Made by a program: the position numbers and the translations under genes. DNA of 64,000 nt, taken from RPRI01 sp051233685. GTDB lineage: Bacteria; Desulfobacterota; Desulfobacteria; Desulfobacterales; RPRI01. The notes below the pieces were generated by a model. The model did not search any database. It saw only the letters and a program-made list of their open reading frames with translations, and was not told the DNA's origin. The stretch covers positions 13,236 to 77,235 of the forward strand of contig NZ_JBAMMY010000206.1 in assembly GCF_051233685.1 (NCBI RefSeq). The letters are read 5' to 3'. Numbering within the stretch: position 1 is the stretch's first letter; every line of letters starts with the position of its first letter. This document shows, piece by piece, positions 1 through 8,458 of this stretch.

Positions 1-322
1 TTTCAACCGCAAGATCCACATTTGGTTTACTGAGGCAACCGTCTTTATCTGCATCAGGATGGCTTGGATTATAAACAATTCTAAAGGGTGATTCATCCTC
101 AACAATTGCGTCAACCCTTACTCCTTCAAGTTGTGAATCAAGTACTTCGTCAAAACTATCAATCGGCTCAGAACCAATAGCTATCATTTTCCTTCTATAA
201 GGGCCGCCTTTTTCTGTGCGGGTGGTTTCGATGTTTGAAAGATTTTCAGCAATAATGTCCATTCTTTTTCTCTGAGCATAGAGCCCTGAGGAACTGATTT
301 TCAAAGATTCCATAAAATTCAT
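1..322 (-). CDS. flgC: Flagellar basal-body rod protein FlgC, partial (N-terminal part)
   Basis: Proximal rod protein of the flagellar basal body, in the periplasm. The reverse-strand frame opens with ATG at 322 and gives MNFMESLKISSSGLYAQRKR, followed by AENLSNIETT, the usual N-terminal rod/hook signature. It runs in frame to the window edge, so only about 107 residues are present and the C-terminus lies outside. A strong GGAGGG ribosome site lies just before the start. The start sits one base after the flgB stop, so the two genes are translationally coupled as in most flgBC operons. The partial state is due to the window edge and not to damage. Confidence 0.93.
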   Translation of the reverse strand, partial: MNFMESLKISSSGLYAQRKRMDIIAENLSNIETTRTEKGGPYRRKMIAIGSEPIDSFDEVLDSQLEGVRVDAIVEDESPFRIVYNPSHPDADKDGCLSKPNVDLAVE

Positions 323-323
323 T

Positions 324-731
324 CTAACGCCCTCCTTCTCTGATAACTTCTTTTATAAGAGAAATTTTTCTTAACATTACTTCCGCTGCTGTTTTGTATA
401 TCAGGTTGTTCTCTGTCATCCTGTTTACCATTTTATCAATACTTACATAGTTTACGCCATTCCAATCGGATTCTTCCTCAAAAGCTTCTGCCTCCTGATT
501 GGCTTCGTTATATAAGTCAATATGACCGGCATTCGTTCCGGATAAGCTTATTTGTGATTCTGATCCGATTGCCTTAGCCATAGCAGCTTTAAAATCAATG
601 TCTTTAGGTCTGTACCCCGGAGTTTCCAGGTTGCTTATGTTGCTGGAAATAGTATTCTGACGCTGATAAGCAACGCCTATGGCATTTTCAAGTATATTAA
701 ATATGTTGCCGAATGATAAGTTTAAAGGCAT
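324..731 (-). CDS. flgB: Flagellar basal-body rod protein FlgB
   Basis: FlgB forms part of the proximal rod joining the MS ring to the distal rod. The 135-residue length is normal for the family. The N-terminal block YQRQNTISSNISNLETPGY is the conserved rod-protein motif, and the C-terminal part (MVNRMTENNLIYKTAAEVM) is the matching helix that packs against it. It is the first gene after a sigma-54 promoter at 847-862 and is coupled to flgC. The NtrC-type activator encoded just upstream is the obvious candidate regulator. No oddities seen. Confidence 0.95.
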   Translation of the reverse strand: MPLNLSFGNIFNILENAIGVAYQRQNTISSNISNLETPGYRPKDIDFKAAMAKAIGSESQISLSGTNAGHIDLYNEANQEAEAFEEESDWNGVNYVSIDKMVNRMTENNLIYKTAAEVMLRKISLIKEVIREGGR

Positions 732-846
732 TAAATTACTCCTTCCATATGGCCATAAAGAGTATTGAGTTAGATTAGAAAGTTTAAAAAGTTTATAATT
801 GTAAATTAAATTTATAAAATATTTCTATCTTATTTTTTTAGATTGA

Positions 847-862
847 AGCAAATTGCGTGCCT
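847..862 (-). promoter_or_regulatory. Sigma-54 (-24/-12) promoter of flgBC
   Basis: On the minus strand the bases read AGGCAC-GCAAT-TTGCT, against the consensus TGGCAC-N5-TTGCW, with the required 10 bases between GG and GC. It lies between the stop of the sigma-54 activator gene (865) and flgB, giving a leader of about 105 bases. Seen by eye; no transcription start has been mapped. Confidence 0.75.
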
Positions 863-864
863 CT

Positions 865-2214
865 TTACTGCTCATCCATTTTTTGTCTGTACTCATTAAG
901 CTTATTTCTCAGAGTTCGAACACTGATGCCAAGTATATCAGCCGCATGTGTCCTGTTTCCCTTCGTTTTATCCAAGGTCTGAAATATCACTTTTTTCTCA
1001 AGTTCTCTTAAGGAAACTTCCGGAATTACAGATTGCAGCAAAGATCCGGGATGAAAGGCAGGCACTGATCGACCGTTTAATGACAGCAGCTTTTCGTCTA
1101 TTAAGTTTCCTTTGCACAGCAGAACCGCCCTTTCCATCACATTTTCCAATTCTCTTACATTGCCTTTCCATGATCTTTCCGTTAGCGCTGTAATCGCATT
1201 TTCCGTCATACCTTTGACAGCTTTATTTTCAAGTTTGTTATACTTTTTTATAAAATAATCGGCCAGCAAAGGTATATCGTCTTGTCTTTCTCTTAAAGGA
1301 GGTAAATGGAGAGGGATGGTATTTAAGCGATAGTAAAGGTCCTCCCTGAATTTTTCTTCATGTATCAGATTATCAATATTTCTGTTTGTAGTGGCAATAA
1401 TTCTCACGTCAACCGGGACGGATTCAGTTCCGCCGACTCTGTCAATTTCCTTCTCCTGAAGCACTCTTAATAATTTTGACTGAAGCTGATAATCCATCTC
1501 ACTGATCTCATCCAGTAGAATAGTGCCCTTATCAGCTGCTTCAAACTTTCCTTTCTTTCTGGCGATTGCTCCTGTAAAAGCACCCTTTTCATAGCCAAAA
1601 AGCTCGCTTTCCATAAGTGTTTCCGGAAGAGCTGCGCAATTTAGTGCTATAAAAGGTTTATCTTTACGGGCACTATTCTGATGTATATGTCTTGCAAATA
1701 ATTCTTTTCCCGTACCTGATTCACCATGTATGAAAACAGAGGCACGGCTGTTTGCAATCTCTTCTGCATAATTCATGAGATGGTTCATTTCGGAGTTGTT
1801 CGTAATTATTGCATATTTGCCATTCATAGATGGTTGCTCCGCAACAACCGGCGCCCGGTATATCCCGGACACAATACATTCAACTGTTTCAGCGGCCAGC
1901 GGTTTCAAAAGAAAGTCATAAGCGCCGTTTTTCATAGCTTCAACAGCTTCCTTCACACAGACATCCCCGGAAATCAGAATTACCGGTAAATTTGTGTCTA
2001 TTTCCTTTATCTTCACCAACAGTTCAATTCCGCTCATCCTGGGCAAATTCAGTTCGGAAATTACCATATCGTATTGATTGCCAGATATTATATCAAGTGC
2101 AGCATATCCATCGCTGACAGCAGATAAGCGGTAACCGGCTCTGTTAAAGAGACTGGTCATTGCAGCCGTTTCGTTTTTGTTGTTCTCCACAAGCAGCACA
2201 CATTTTTCTTGCAT
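865..2214 (-). CDS. Sigma-54-dependent activator with degenerate receiver (Glu at the phosphosite)
   Basis: NtrC-type transcription activator, 449 residues: receiver (1-120), AAA+ domain (about 140-370) with Walker A GESGTGKE and the sigma-54-contacting GAFTGA loop, and a Fis-type helix-turn-helix at the C-terminus (GNRTHAADILGISVRTLRNK). The receiver is unusual. The acidic pair is replaced by Glu10-Asn11, and the phospho-accepting Asp is replaced by Glu54 (in VISELNLPRMSG), while the switch Lys in LLKPL is kept. Family knowledge suggests Glu there may mimic phosphorylation or make the protein phosphorylation-independent. It lies between the TPR gene and flgB, 3' next to the flgB promoter, so it is probably the FlrC/FlgR-like activator of rod genes. 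That role is inferred. Confidence 0.9.
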   Translation of the reverse strand: MQEKCVLLVENNKNETAAMTSLFNRAGYRLSAVSDGYAALDIISGNQYDMVISELNLPRMSGIELLVKIKEIDTNLPVILISGDVCVKEAVEAMKNGAYDFLLKPLAAETVECIVSGIYRAPVVAEQPSMNGKYAIITNNSEMNHLMNYAEEIANSRASVFIHGESGTGKELFARHIHQNSARKDKPFIALNCAALPETLMESELFGYEKGAFTGAIARKKGKFEAADKGTILLDEISEMDYQLQSKLLRVLQEKEIDRVGGTESVPVDVRIIATTNRNIDNLIHEEKFREDLYYRLNTIPLHLPPLRERQDDIPLLADYFIKKYNKLENKAVKGMTENAITALTERSWKGNVRELENVMERAVLLCKGNLIDEKLLSLNGRSVPAFHPGSLLQSVIPEVSLRELEKKVIFQTLDKTKGNRTHAADILGISVRTLRNKLNEYRQKMDEQ

Positions 2215-2236
2215 AGCAGATGTCTATCTCCTGTGA

Positions 2237-4885
2237 TTATTTAACTCTGTCCCGCTTGCTCAGCAGCTCCTTAAACATTATTGCTTCCAGCCTTTCATTA
2301 GCAAGCTTGCTCCATAAAGGATCGCCGCTCTTGGCAATCCGATTATATGCGGAAATATAATCGCTTTTCCTGTTAAGTGCTTCATAACATTGAGCGGCTA
2401 AATACCTTATTTTCATATTTTCAATGGCATCTTTTTTTAAAGTTAATGCATTGTTAAACAATAAAAGAGCATCTTCAGGTTTGCCGAGATGAAGAAAAAT
2501 CTCCCCGACCTTCAGGTAAACAAATTGAGGTTGTTTCGGATTAGCAGATAATAATTGTTCTGCTTCCAGTGCCGATTTAAGGCTATCGTTGTTTAAACCC
2601 GACGCTGCTAAAACCCGGGCTTTGTCTGCAAGGAGCATTATTCTATCCTCAACTTCAGGTTCACTTTTTAGTGCTTGCGAAAACATTTCAATTGCCTGCT
2701 CATATTTTTTATTTTTTTCGAAGAAGATTCCTTTAAAACTGTATGCTTTTGCGACGAATTCTCCTGACTGATATTGTGCCGTCAGTGAATCCAATTTTTT
2801 CAATCCTTTTTCCTGCTGCCCATTTTCAAAATAATATTTTCCAAGATAATAAAAAAGCTTCCCGGGTTTTTCTTTTTCCGGAAGAACGGATTCTGCCTGC
2901 AAAAACAGTTCAGCAGCCGTATCTTCCAGCCCCAGTCGTATGCAGGCAGACGCAATTGCTATTAAGGTTTTTGGAGGAGCAAGCCGTTTAATAATATTTT
3001 TTTTTCTAAGATACATATTTACCACATCTATGTATGCTTCTTTATCATCCTCGTCATTTTTCCTGTCTTTTAAAATCGCCTCAATATTGTCAGTCAATGC
3101 ATATATGATTTCAGGGTATAATTTTGATAAAGGGTAATTATGCAGTAAACTTTCTAATACTTGCATACTCTTTTTGTAATTTTTTTCTTTTTGGTAAATT
3201 AGAGCAAGTTTGAGCCGAGTGTACTCAAGCATGGGGTTTTTATTGTCTTTACTCAGGTATTCACTGGTAATCTTTTCATAAATTTTGCGGGGTGAAGACA
3301 GATCATTTTCGATAGTTGCAGGAGAAATAAAATTATTCCCATTTTTAAGTTCTCCGTTTTCCTGTTGTTCCGCCAGACGGGTCAGGCTTATCTGTGCCCC
3401 TTCCGTATGCGGAAATTGTTCAAAGACCAGCATATAAATTTTCGATGCGGATTCGGATAATTTATCTGCCCTATATGCGTCTCCGATTTTACTTAATACC
3501 AGATGATTCACCTTGCTATCAGGATATATATTATAATATTCAAAAAGGTTTTTTATTGCTGCATTATAATTTCCCAACTGGTAGTAATTATAACCGAGAT
3601 AAAGTGCAATATCAGGATATCTATATATATTTTCATGGTTTTGCCCTAATTTGTTAAGAAGAGCCATTGATTTCTGAAAACTGTTCATCTCAAAAAGCGT
3701 TTTTGCAATGCCAAGTTCCGCTTCAGTATTTCCTGAATCAGTATTATGAGCTTGAATTATAATCTCGTAGATAGAAAGTGCTTCCGGGTATTTGCCTTTT
3801 TGGAAAAGCGCCTCGCCTTTGTTTAGCAAAGCTCTTACAGTAGTATGGGGAGAAATGTGTTTTTCGATAACACGGTTATAATATGCCATAGCTTCACCAA
3901 TATTATTGGTTTTCAAACAAAGATTTCCTGCTGACAGCAGGGCATCGGGAGTGAATGCTGAAGAGGGAAATTTATAAATTGCATCATCATAACTGTTTTT
4001 AATTACAGAAAAATAATCGGAAGAAGTTTTTGCGTAAAGTCGGTCAAAGGATTTTGCCAGCAAAAAATGCGCTTTCTCCGAATACTTTCCTTTTGGGTAT
4101 GACTGTATTAGATTGTTGAGGCTATCAACCGATTCTTTAAAATGACTGTCTTTAAAAGCATTAGCTCCGCTTAAAAACAGAGCTGCCTCTTCGCTGCCGT
4201 CATTAGGTTCGAGTTCGGTCATTTTTTCCAGTAATAATTTTCCCGGATCAATTTGCGGTTTCTTTTCCGGGACTATATTTTCCGGCTCAGGTTTTTGAGC
4301 AACTGTTTCTTCATTTCCTTTTGGATTGTTTTCAGATAAATCTTTAGTTGAATTTGTAAGATTATTATTTTCAGATAATGATATCCCGGAAGCTATTGTC
4401 TTATTCTGTCGGCCATTTTCCTTTGCTTTTACTTCTTTGCCATCACTCTTTTTGTCTGTTGCAACCAGGATAATTAACTCATGCTTGCTTACGCGATGTG
4501 AAAACTTTGGTATACTTGCCCCGTTTATATCTAAGACTATCCTGATATTACCCGAATGGTATCCCGCTCGTATGCTTTTTATATTTGAATATTTTAAGGC
4601 ATTCTCTATGGATCTGAATGAAGCCCCGTCATACGGGATGTCATAAATAATTCTTGGTGGTGAATCCATAACCGAAGCGTTCTTCACCGTCATTATTTTG
4701 CCGCTTTGGACGGTAAAGCTTGTTTCTTGATCGTTGCCTGTTGCAGAAATTGAAACAACTTCTTTTCCTGTGTAATCCATAATGGGAATAAAATTATTGC
4801 CTGAAACTGCAAATGAATACGACAAGCCTGATAGTGTAAGCAATATAATAATAAACAGGATTTTATAAATAAGAGGAGTTCGCAT
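2237..4885 (-). CDS. Secreted TPR protein with N-terminal AMIN-like domain
   Basis: Predicted envelope protein of 882 residues. A hydrophobic signal segment (IYKILFIIILLTLSGLSYSF) follows the first residues. A beta-rich region at about 35-140 (PRIIYDIPYDG, IRIVLDINGASIPKF) resembles the AMIN domain that binds peptidoglycan or periplasmic partners. After a charged linker, TPR-like helical repeats fill the rest. I chose ATG 4885 (MRTPL), with AGGAG just before it, over a TTG six codons upstream. The gene precedes the sigma-54 activator by 22 bases, so they are probably co-transcribed. A role in anchoring or assembling the flagellum in the cell wall is inferred from position only; the exact function is unknown. 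Confidence 0.8.
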   Translation of the reverse strand: MRTPLIYKILFIIILLTLSGLSYSFAVSGNNFIPIMDYTGKEVVSISATGNDQETSFTVQSGKIMTVKNASVMDSPPRIIYDIPYDGASFRSIENALKYSNIKSIRAGYHSGNIRIVLDINGASIPKFSHRVSKHELIILVATDKKSDGKEVKAKENGRQNKTIASGISLSENNNLTNSTKDLSENNPKGNEETVAQKPEPENIVPEKKPQIDPGKLLLEKMTELEPNDGSEEAALFLSGANAFKDSHFKESVDSLNNLIQSYPKGKYSEKAHFLLAKSFDRLYAKTSSDYFSVIKNSYDDAIYKFPSSAFTPDALLSAGNLCLKTNNIGEAMAYYNRVIEKHISPHTTVRALLNKGEALFQKGKYPEALSIYEIIIQAHNTDSGNTEAELGIAKTLFEMNSFQKSMALLNKLGQNHENIYRYPDIALYLGYNYYQLGNYNAAIKNLFEYYNIYPDSKVNHLVLSKIGDAYRADKLSESASKIYMLVFEQFPHTEGAQISLTRLAEQQENGELKNGNNFISPATIENDLSSPRKIYEKITSEYLSKDNKNPMLEYTRLKLALIYQKEKNYKKSMQVLESLLHNYPLSKLYPEIIYALTDNIEAILKDRKNDEDDKEAYIDVVNMYLRKKNIIKRLAPPKTLIAIASACIRLGLEDTAAELFLQAESVLPEKEKPGKLFYYLGKYYFENGQQEKGLKKLDSLTAQYQSGEFVAKAYSFKGIFFEKNKKYEQAIEMFSQALKSEPEVEDRIMLLADKARVLAASGLNNDSLKSALEAEQLLSANPKQPQFVYLKVGEIFLHLGKPEDALLLFNNALTLKKDAIENMKIRYLAAQCYEALNRKSDYISAYNRIAKSGDPLWSKLANERLEAIMFKELLSKRDRVK

Positions 4886-4898
4886 AGCTCCTGTTAGA

Positions 4899-4914
4899 AG
4901 CAATTATTATGCCA
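4899..4914 (-). promoter_or_regulatory. Sigma-54-like site overlapping the start region of the TPR gene
   Basis: The minus strand reads TGGCAT-AATAA-TTGCT with correct GG-N10-GC spacing. The same 15-base core recurs at 14862-14877. A start site about 12 bases downstream would fall only about 3 bases before the ATG at 4885 and cut off the ribosome site, so either the transcript is leaderless or the site serves another purpose. Confidence 0.5.
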
Positions 4915-5082
4915 GTAGATAGCAACTGATTTTTAGTGTTTACAGTTCAATATTATAGAATTATTTATGATGGTTGAAATAAGGCTTTTCAAATGGTGAA
5001 ATTTAACAGGTGCCATTATTTTGACGAGAAAGATGAATCCTCAGATAGGCAGGAAAATATATAAAAATGATCTTTAACCGGT

Positions 5083-6468
5083 TTAAGCGCAGACTGAATT
5101 GGAAAAATTCTGTTTTTTCATTTTTTCAACAAGGGTTGTTCTCTTAATATTTAAAAGCTTTGCGGCCTTTGCCTTGATCCCGTCGCTCTTTTCCAGAGCT
5201 TCCATTATAAGCCTTCTTTCGTAATCCTGAACGGCAGTATCAAAGGAAACAACTCCGTCAAGCGCCGGAGCAGTGTCGCCTTTGGGAAATGATACCTCAG
5301 CCTGCTGTATGTATTCCGGAAGATCTTCAAACTCAACTACCTGTTTATCGCAAAGGACAACTATGCGCTTAATCGCATTTTCCAGTTCTCTCACATTACC
5401 CGGCCAGCTATAGCCAAGCATTGCATCCATTGATACAGGGTCGAACCCGGTTATTATGTTGTTCTCTTTTTTTTGAAACTTTTTTAAGAAATAGTTAATA
5501 AGCAACGGTATGTCGGTTTTTCGCTGTTTTAATGTAGGCACCTTTATTGAGATAACATTTAACCTGTAATATAGATCTTCTCTGAAGGTATTGTTGTTGA
5601 TTGCTGCGGACAAATTTTTATTGGTGGCCGCAAGGATACGCACATCAGTATGAATTGTTTTGGTTCCGCCAACTCTTTCAAAGCGCTGATCCTGAAGCAC
5701 TCTTAACAGCTTTACCTGTAATGCCGGACTCATTTCACCTATTTCATCCAAAAACATAGTACCGCCGTTCGCCATTTCGAAACGGCCGATCCTGCTTTTA
5801 TAAGCTCCTGTAAATGCCCCTTTTTCATGTCCGAAAAGTTCACTCTCCAGCAAAGCTTCCGGAATAGCGCCGCAATTAATAACAACCAGGGGCTTTTCGC
5901 TCCTATAGCTGTCATAATGGATAGCCCTTGCTATTAATTCTTTTCCCGTGCCGCTTGGACCTTGAATGAGAACCGAAATGTCCGTATCGGCTATTTTATC
6001 AATCAGGCTGAATATATTCTCCATAGCCTTACTGCTGCCGATAATATTAGTGTATGAATATCTTTTTTTCAGTTGTTTTTTCAGCCGGATATTTTCTTCC
6101 TCAAGAGATTTAAATTTAACGGCTTTCTCGACAACAACAAGGAGTTCAGCCGATGTAATTGGCTTTGTTATGTAATCAAAAGCACCCTGCTTAATGGCCT
6201 CAACAGAACCTTTGATGGTTGCATGGCCTGTTAAAATGATACATTTTGTTTTAGTAAGTTTTGACACAACATGGTTAAGTACAGCCATGCCATCAACGCC
6301 CGGCATCATCAGGTCGGTTAAAACAAGATCAAAATGATTGGTTTCAAGCTCTTTAATTCCCGAAGCCCCATCAGGAGCAAACACCGATTCATAGCCTTTT
6401 TCCTGTAAGATATTTGCTATTAATTCTGCTTCAACAAGATTGTCATCTATGATCAAAATTTTTTCCAT
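5083..6468 (-). CDS. NtrC-type sigma-54 response regulator
   Basis: Second sigma-54 activator, 461 residues. Here the receiver is intact: Asp8-Asp9 acidic pair, phosphosite Asp52 (VLTDLMMPG), Thr in ILTGHA and Lys in YITKPI. The AAA+ domain carries GPSGTGKE and the GAFTGA loop (ELFGHEKGAFTGAYKSR), and a Fis-like helix-turn-helix closes the protein (GIKAKAAKLLNIKRTTLVEK). No cognate full-length histidine kinase gene is in the window. Standing between the rod/TPR block and the chemotaxis operon, it is a likely activator of the many -24/-12 promoters here, which is an inference. The next gene upstream ends 220 bases away, so it may have its own promoter, but I could not identify one. Confidence 0.93.
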   Translation of the reverse strand: MEKILIIDDNLVEAELIANILQEKGYESVFAPDGASGIKELETNHFDLVLTDLMMPGVDGMAVLNHVVSKLTKTKCIILTGHATIKGSVEAIKQGAFDYITKPITSAELLVVVEKAVKFKSLEEENIRLKKQLKKRYSYTNIIGSSKAMENIFSLIDKIADTDISVLIQGPSGTGKELIARAIHYDSYRSEKPLVVINCGAIPEALLESELFGHEKGAFTGAYKSRIGRFEMANGGTMFLDEIGEMSPALQVKLLRVLQDQRFERVGGTKTIHTDVRILAATNKNLSAAINNNTFREDLYYRLNVISIKVPTLKQRKTDIPLLINYFLKKFQKKENNIITGFDPVSMDAMLGYSWPGNVRELENAIKRIVVLCDKQVVEFEDLPEYIQQAEVSFPKGDTAPALDGVVSFDTAVQDYERRLIMEALEKSDGIKAKAAKLLNIKRTTLVEKMKKQNFSNSVCA

Positions 6469-6689
6469 ATCATAATGCCTTTCTGATATAAAAATAAGAC
6501 AAACTAGTAGATATTATTATTTAGACGACAAAAATATAACGTCGCGGCAGGACATCAAAATAAAAATCCATTTTGATATTAACTGAGCCTTTCCTTAAGT
6601 ATAATAGAAGGGATAAACAAAATACAATTAAAATATGAACTTTTTTATAAAGCCACCTTGTAAACATAACATGTGCATGATGAAATTAA

Positions 6690-7088
6690 CTACACATAAT
6701 CCCCACGCTGAAACTTCATCATGGCAACATGTGTTGTAACCGAAAGGGCTCTTACAAATTGCTCAATTTCCCGGTTCTTGGGAACAATATCGGCGGTCTT
6801 TGATTCAACAAGGCTCATCTCTTTTTCTATACGGGTAACAATGGGCTCAATTTCTTTTAATGTTTTTTGATGATTACTCAATTCGTTAGCATAATCATCA
6901 AGAAGATTAAGCACATTATCACTATGATTAATTACATCCGTTTCATGATCTGATATAGCCGGTAGAGAAACCTTGTCGATTTCGGAAAGTTTGCTATTAA
7001 AGACTTGCTTAAAACCTTTATCGTTCGTAATTCTGTTAAGGGCTGGCTGCCGCAAATGATCCGTCTGTTCTATTCTTTTTATATCCAT
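6690..7088 (-). CDS. Hypothetical coiled-coil protein at the end of the che operon
   Basis: Not recognised. The 132-residue protein is soluble and mostly helical, with heptad-like stretches (HQKTLKEIEPIVTRIEKEM) and no membrane segment or catalytic motif. I prefer ATG 7088 (MDIKRIEQ), preceded by AAAGG at a good distance, over an upstream GTG. It lies 122 bases downstream of cheY on the same strand and may be the last gene of the chemotaxis operon or have its own promoter. A role as a small chemotaxis or flagellar accessory factor is only suggested by position. Confidence 0.65.
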   Translation of the reverse strand: MDIKRIEQTDHLRQPALNRITNDKGFKQVFNSKLSEIDKVSLPAISDHETDVINHSDNVLNLLDDYANELSNHQKTLKEIEPIVTRIEKEMSLVESKTADIVPKNREIEQFVRALSVTTHVAMMKFQRGDYV

Positions 7089-7210
7089 TGTTTGACCTTT
7101 CTCTGTCACAAATATTTAAAAAAATCAACCATAGAAACTTTATTTATTCATTTTGATATAATAGCTTTCCGTTTTTAATGCAGAATAACAAACCCGACCG
7201 GATAAAAGAA

Positions 7211-7585
7211 TCAATTAAAAATCTTTTTTAGTTTCTGGTCGACGGTTTCAGCAGTGAAGGGTTTAACGATATAGCTGCTCACGCCTGCTTTAACAGCACA
7301 AATAATGTTATTCTTCTGTGCTTCTGCCGTAACCATCACAAAAGGTATCTTCTTTAATTGTTCATCGGACCGGATCTTTGCCAATAGCTCTATCCCAGGC
7401 ATTCCCGGCATATTCCAATCGCACATGATCAGATCAAATTTATCATTCTGCAACATCTTCAAAGCGCTTTTCCCGTCTTCTGCTTCGATAATATTGCTAA
7501 ATCCGATCTTCTTTAATATGTTCTTTACAATTCTCCTCATCGTGGCAAAATCGTCAACAACAAGAACCTTCATATTTAAATCCAT
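7211..7585 (-). CDS. cheY: Chemotaxis response regulator CheY
   Basis: Single-domain receiver of 124 residues that, when phosphorylated by CheA, binds the flagellar switch. All key residues are visible: Asp11-Asp12, phosphosite Asp56 in MCDWNMPGM, Thr in VTAEA and Lys in IVKPF. The DWNMPG block is closer to classical CheY than the other single receiver in this operon (9957-10385, SDINMPNM), so I take this as the motor-binding CheY. It follows cheZ by about 60 bases, which fits a paired kinase-output and phosphatase arrangement. No sign of damage. Confidence 0.93.
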   Translation of the reverse strand: MDLNMKVLVVDDFATMRRIVKNILKKIGFSNIIEAEDGKSALKMLQNDKFDLIMCDWNMPGMPGIELLAKIRSDEQLKKIPFVMVTAEAQKNNIICAVKAGVSSYIVKPFTAETVDQKLKKIFN

Positions 7586-7648
7586 GATTAATCAACCTCC
7601 ATATTTCATTATAATTTAATATATATCCATAATACCTTCAGTATAGTT

Positions 7649-8434
7649 TTAAATATTTGCCAGAATATTATCTATATCCGTCTGATCCAGCCCCAGACCT
7701 TCTTTCTGCGGACCCGCCAGTTCGGAAACTTTTTCATCGACAAATTTCTGTAATTCCTCATTCGAAATGTCAGGGTTATTTTCCTTTGCGGTCAATTTTA
7801 TTCCAAAGCGTACAAGCATGCTTTTCAGTTTTTTCTCCATCTCTTTTACAAGCGCCATTATTTTTTTGATCCGCTGGCCGGTTAAATCCTGAAAACTCAT
7901 ATGAACAAAGATATCTGCCGTCAATGTTTCGTAGTTCTGAATGCTTGATTCCATATAGTTGATTAGAGGAGTAAGCTTTTCTATAGTTTGCCTGTCTATT
8001 TCTATATCATCGGTTTTACCTGCCTCCTCCGGCAATTTAAGTTTTCCTGATTTTAAGGAGGTGATAGCTTTTTGAATTTTTGAAGTCTGTTCCTGTAGCA
8101 CCTCAAGATTATCCATAATCTTGTTAGCCGCTTTTTCGGTGGTTTCAATGATACCTTCAAGCTGATCGGATGCTTCAGGTATATGTTTTGTTGCAACTTC
8201 TGTTATTTCCGGATCAATTTTAGATCTTAAGTCCGTCCTGAAGTCAACAATAAGCAATGCCAGCTCTTTCATTGCACCACGCATTCCATATGCAATATCC
8301 TGAAAAAATTGCTCATCTCTATATAAAATGCCCTCAGATAAATAAGTAATAAACTCTATGATTTGTTTTATTTCATCGACGGAAAGCTTTCCGCCGACAA
8401 TCTCATAAATTTTATCTTCCAGATGCTTTGTCAT
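7649..8434 (-). CDS. cheZ: CheY-P phosphatase CheZ
   Basis: CheZ speeds dephosphorylation of CheY-P. The diagnostic helix is present (HMSFQDLTGQRIKKIMALV): the Asp and Gln of QDLTGQ correspond to the Asp143/Gln147 pair of E. coli CheZ. The N-terminal part is long and helical, as expected for the CheZ dimer hairpin. The C-terminus (GLGLDQTDIDNILANI) resembles the CheY-binding tail. At 261 residues it is slightly longer than the E. coli protein. It sits between cheB and cheY. CheX, a second type of CheY-P phosphatase, is encoded in the same operon, which is uncommon. Confidence 0.93.
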   Translation of the reverse strand: MTKHLEDKIYEIVGGKLSVDEIKQIIEFITYLSEGILYRDEQFFQDIAYGMRGAMKELALLIVDFRTDLRSKIDPEITEVATKHIPEASDQLEGIIETTEKAANKIMDNLEVLQEQTSKIQKAITSLKSGKLKLPEEAGKTDDIEIDRQTIEKLTPLINYMESSIQNYETLTADIFVHMSFQDLTGQRIKKIMALVKEMEKKLKSMLVRFGIKLTAKENNPDISNEELQKFVDEKVSELAGPQKEGLGLDQTDIDNILANI

Positions 8435-8458
8435 TTAGTTAACCTCTCTTTTACTATT

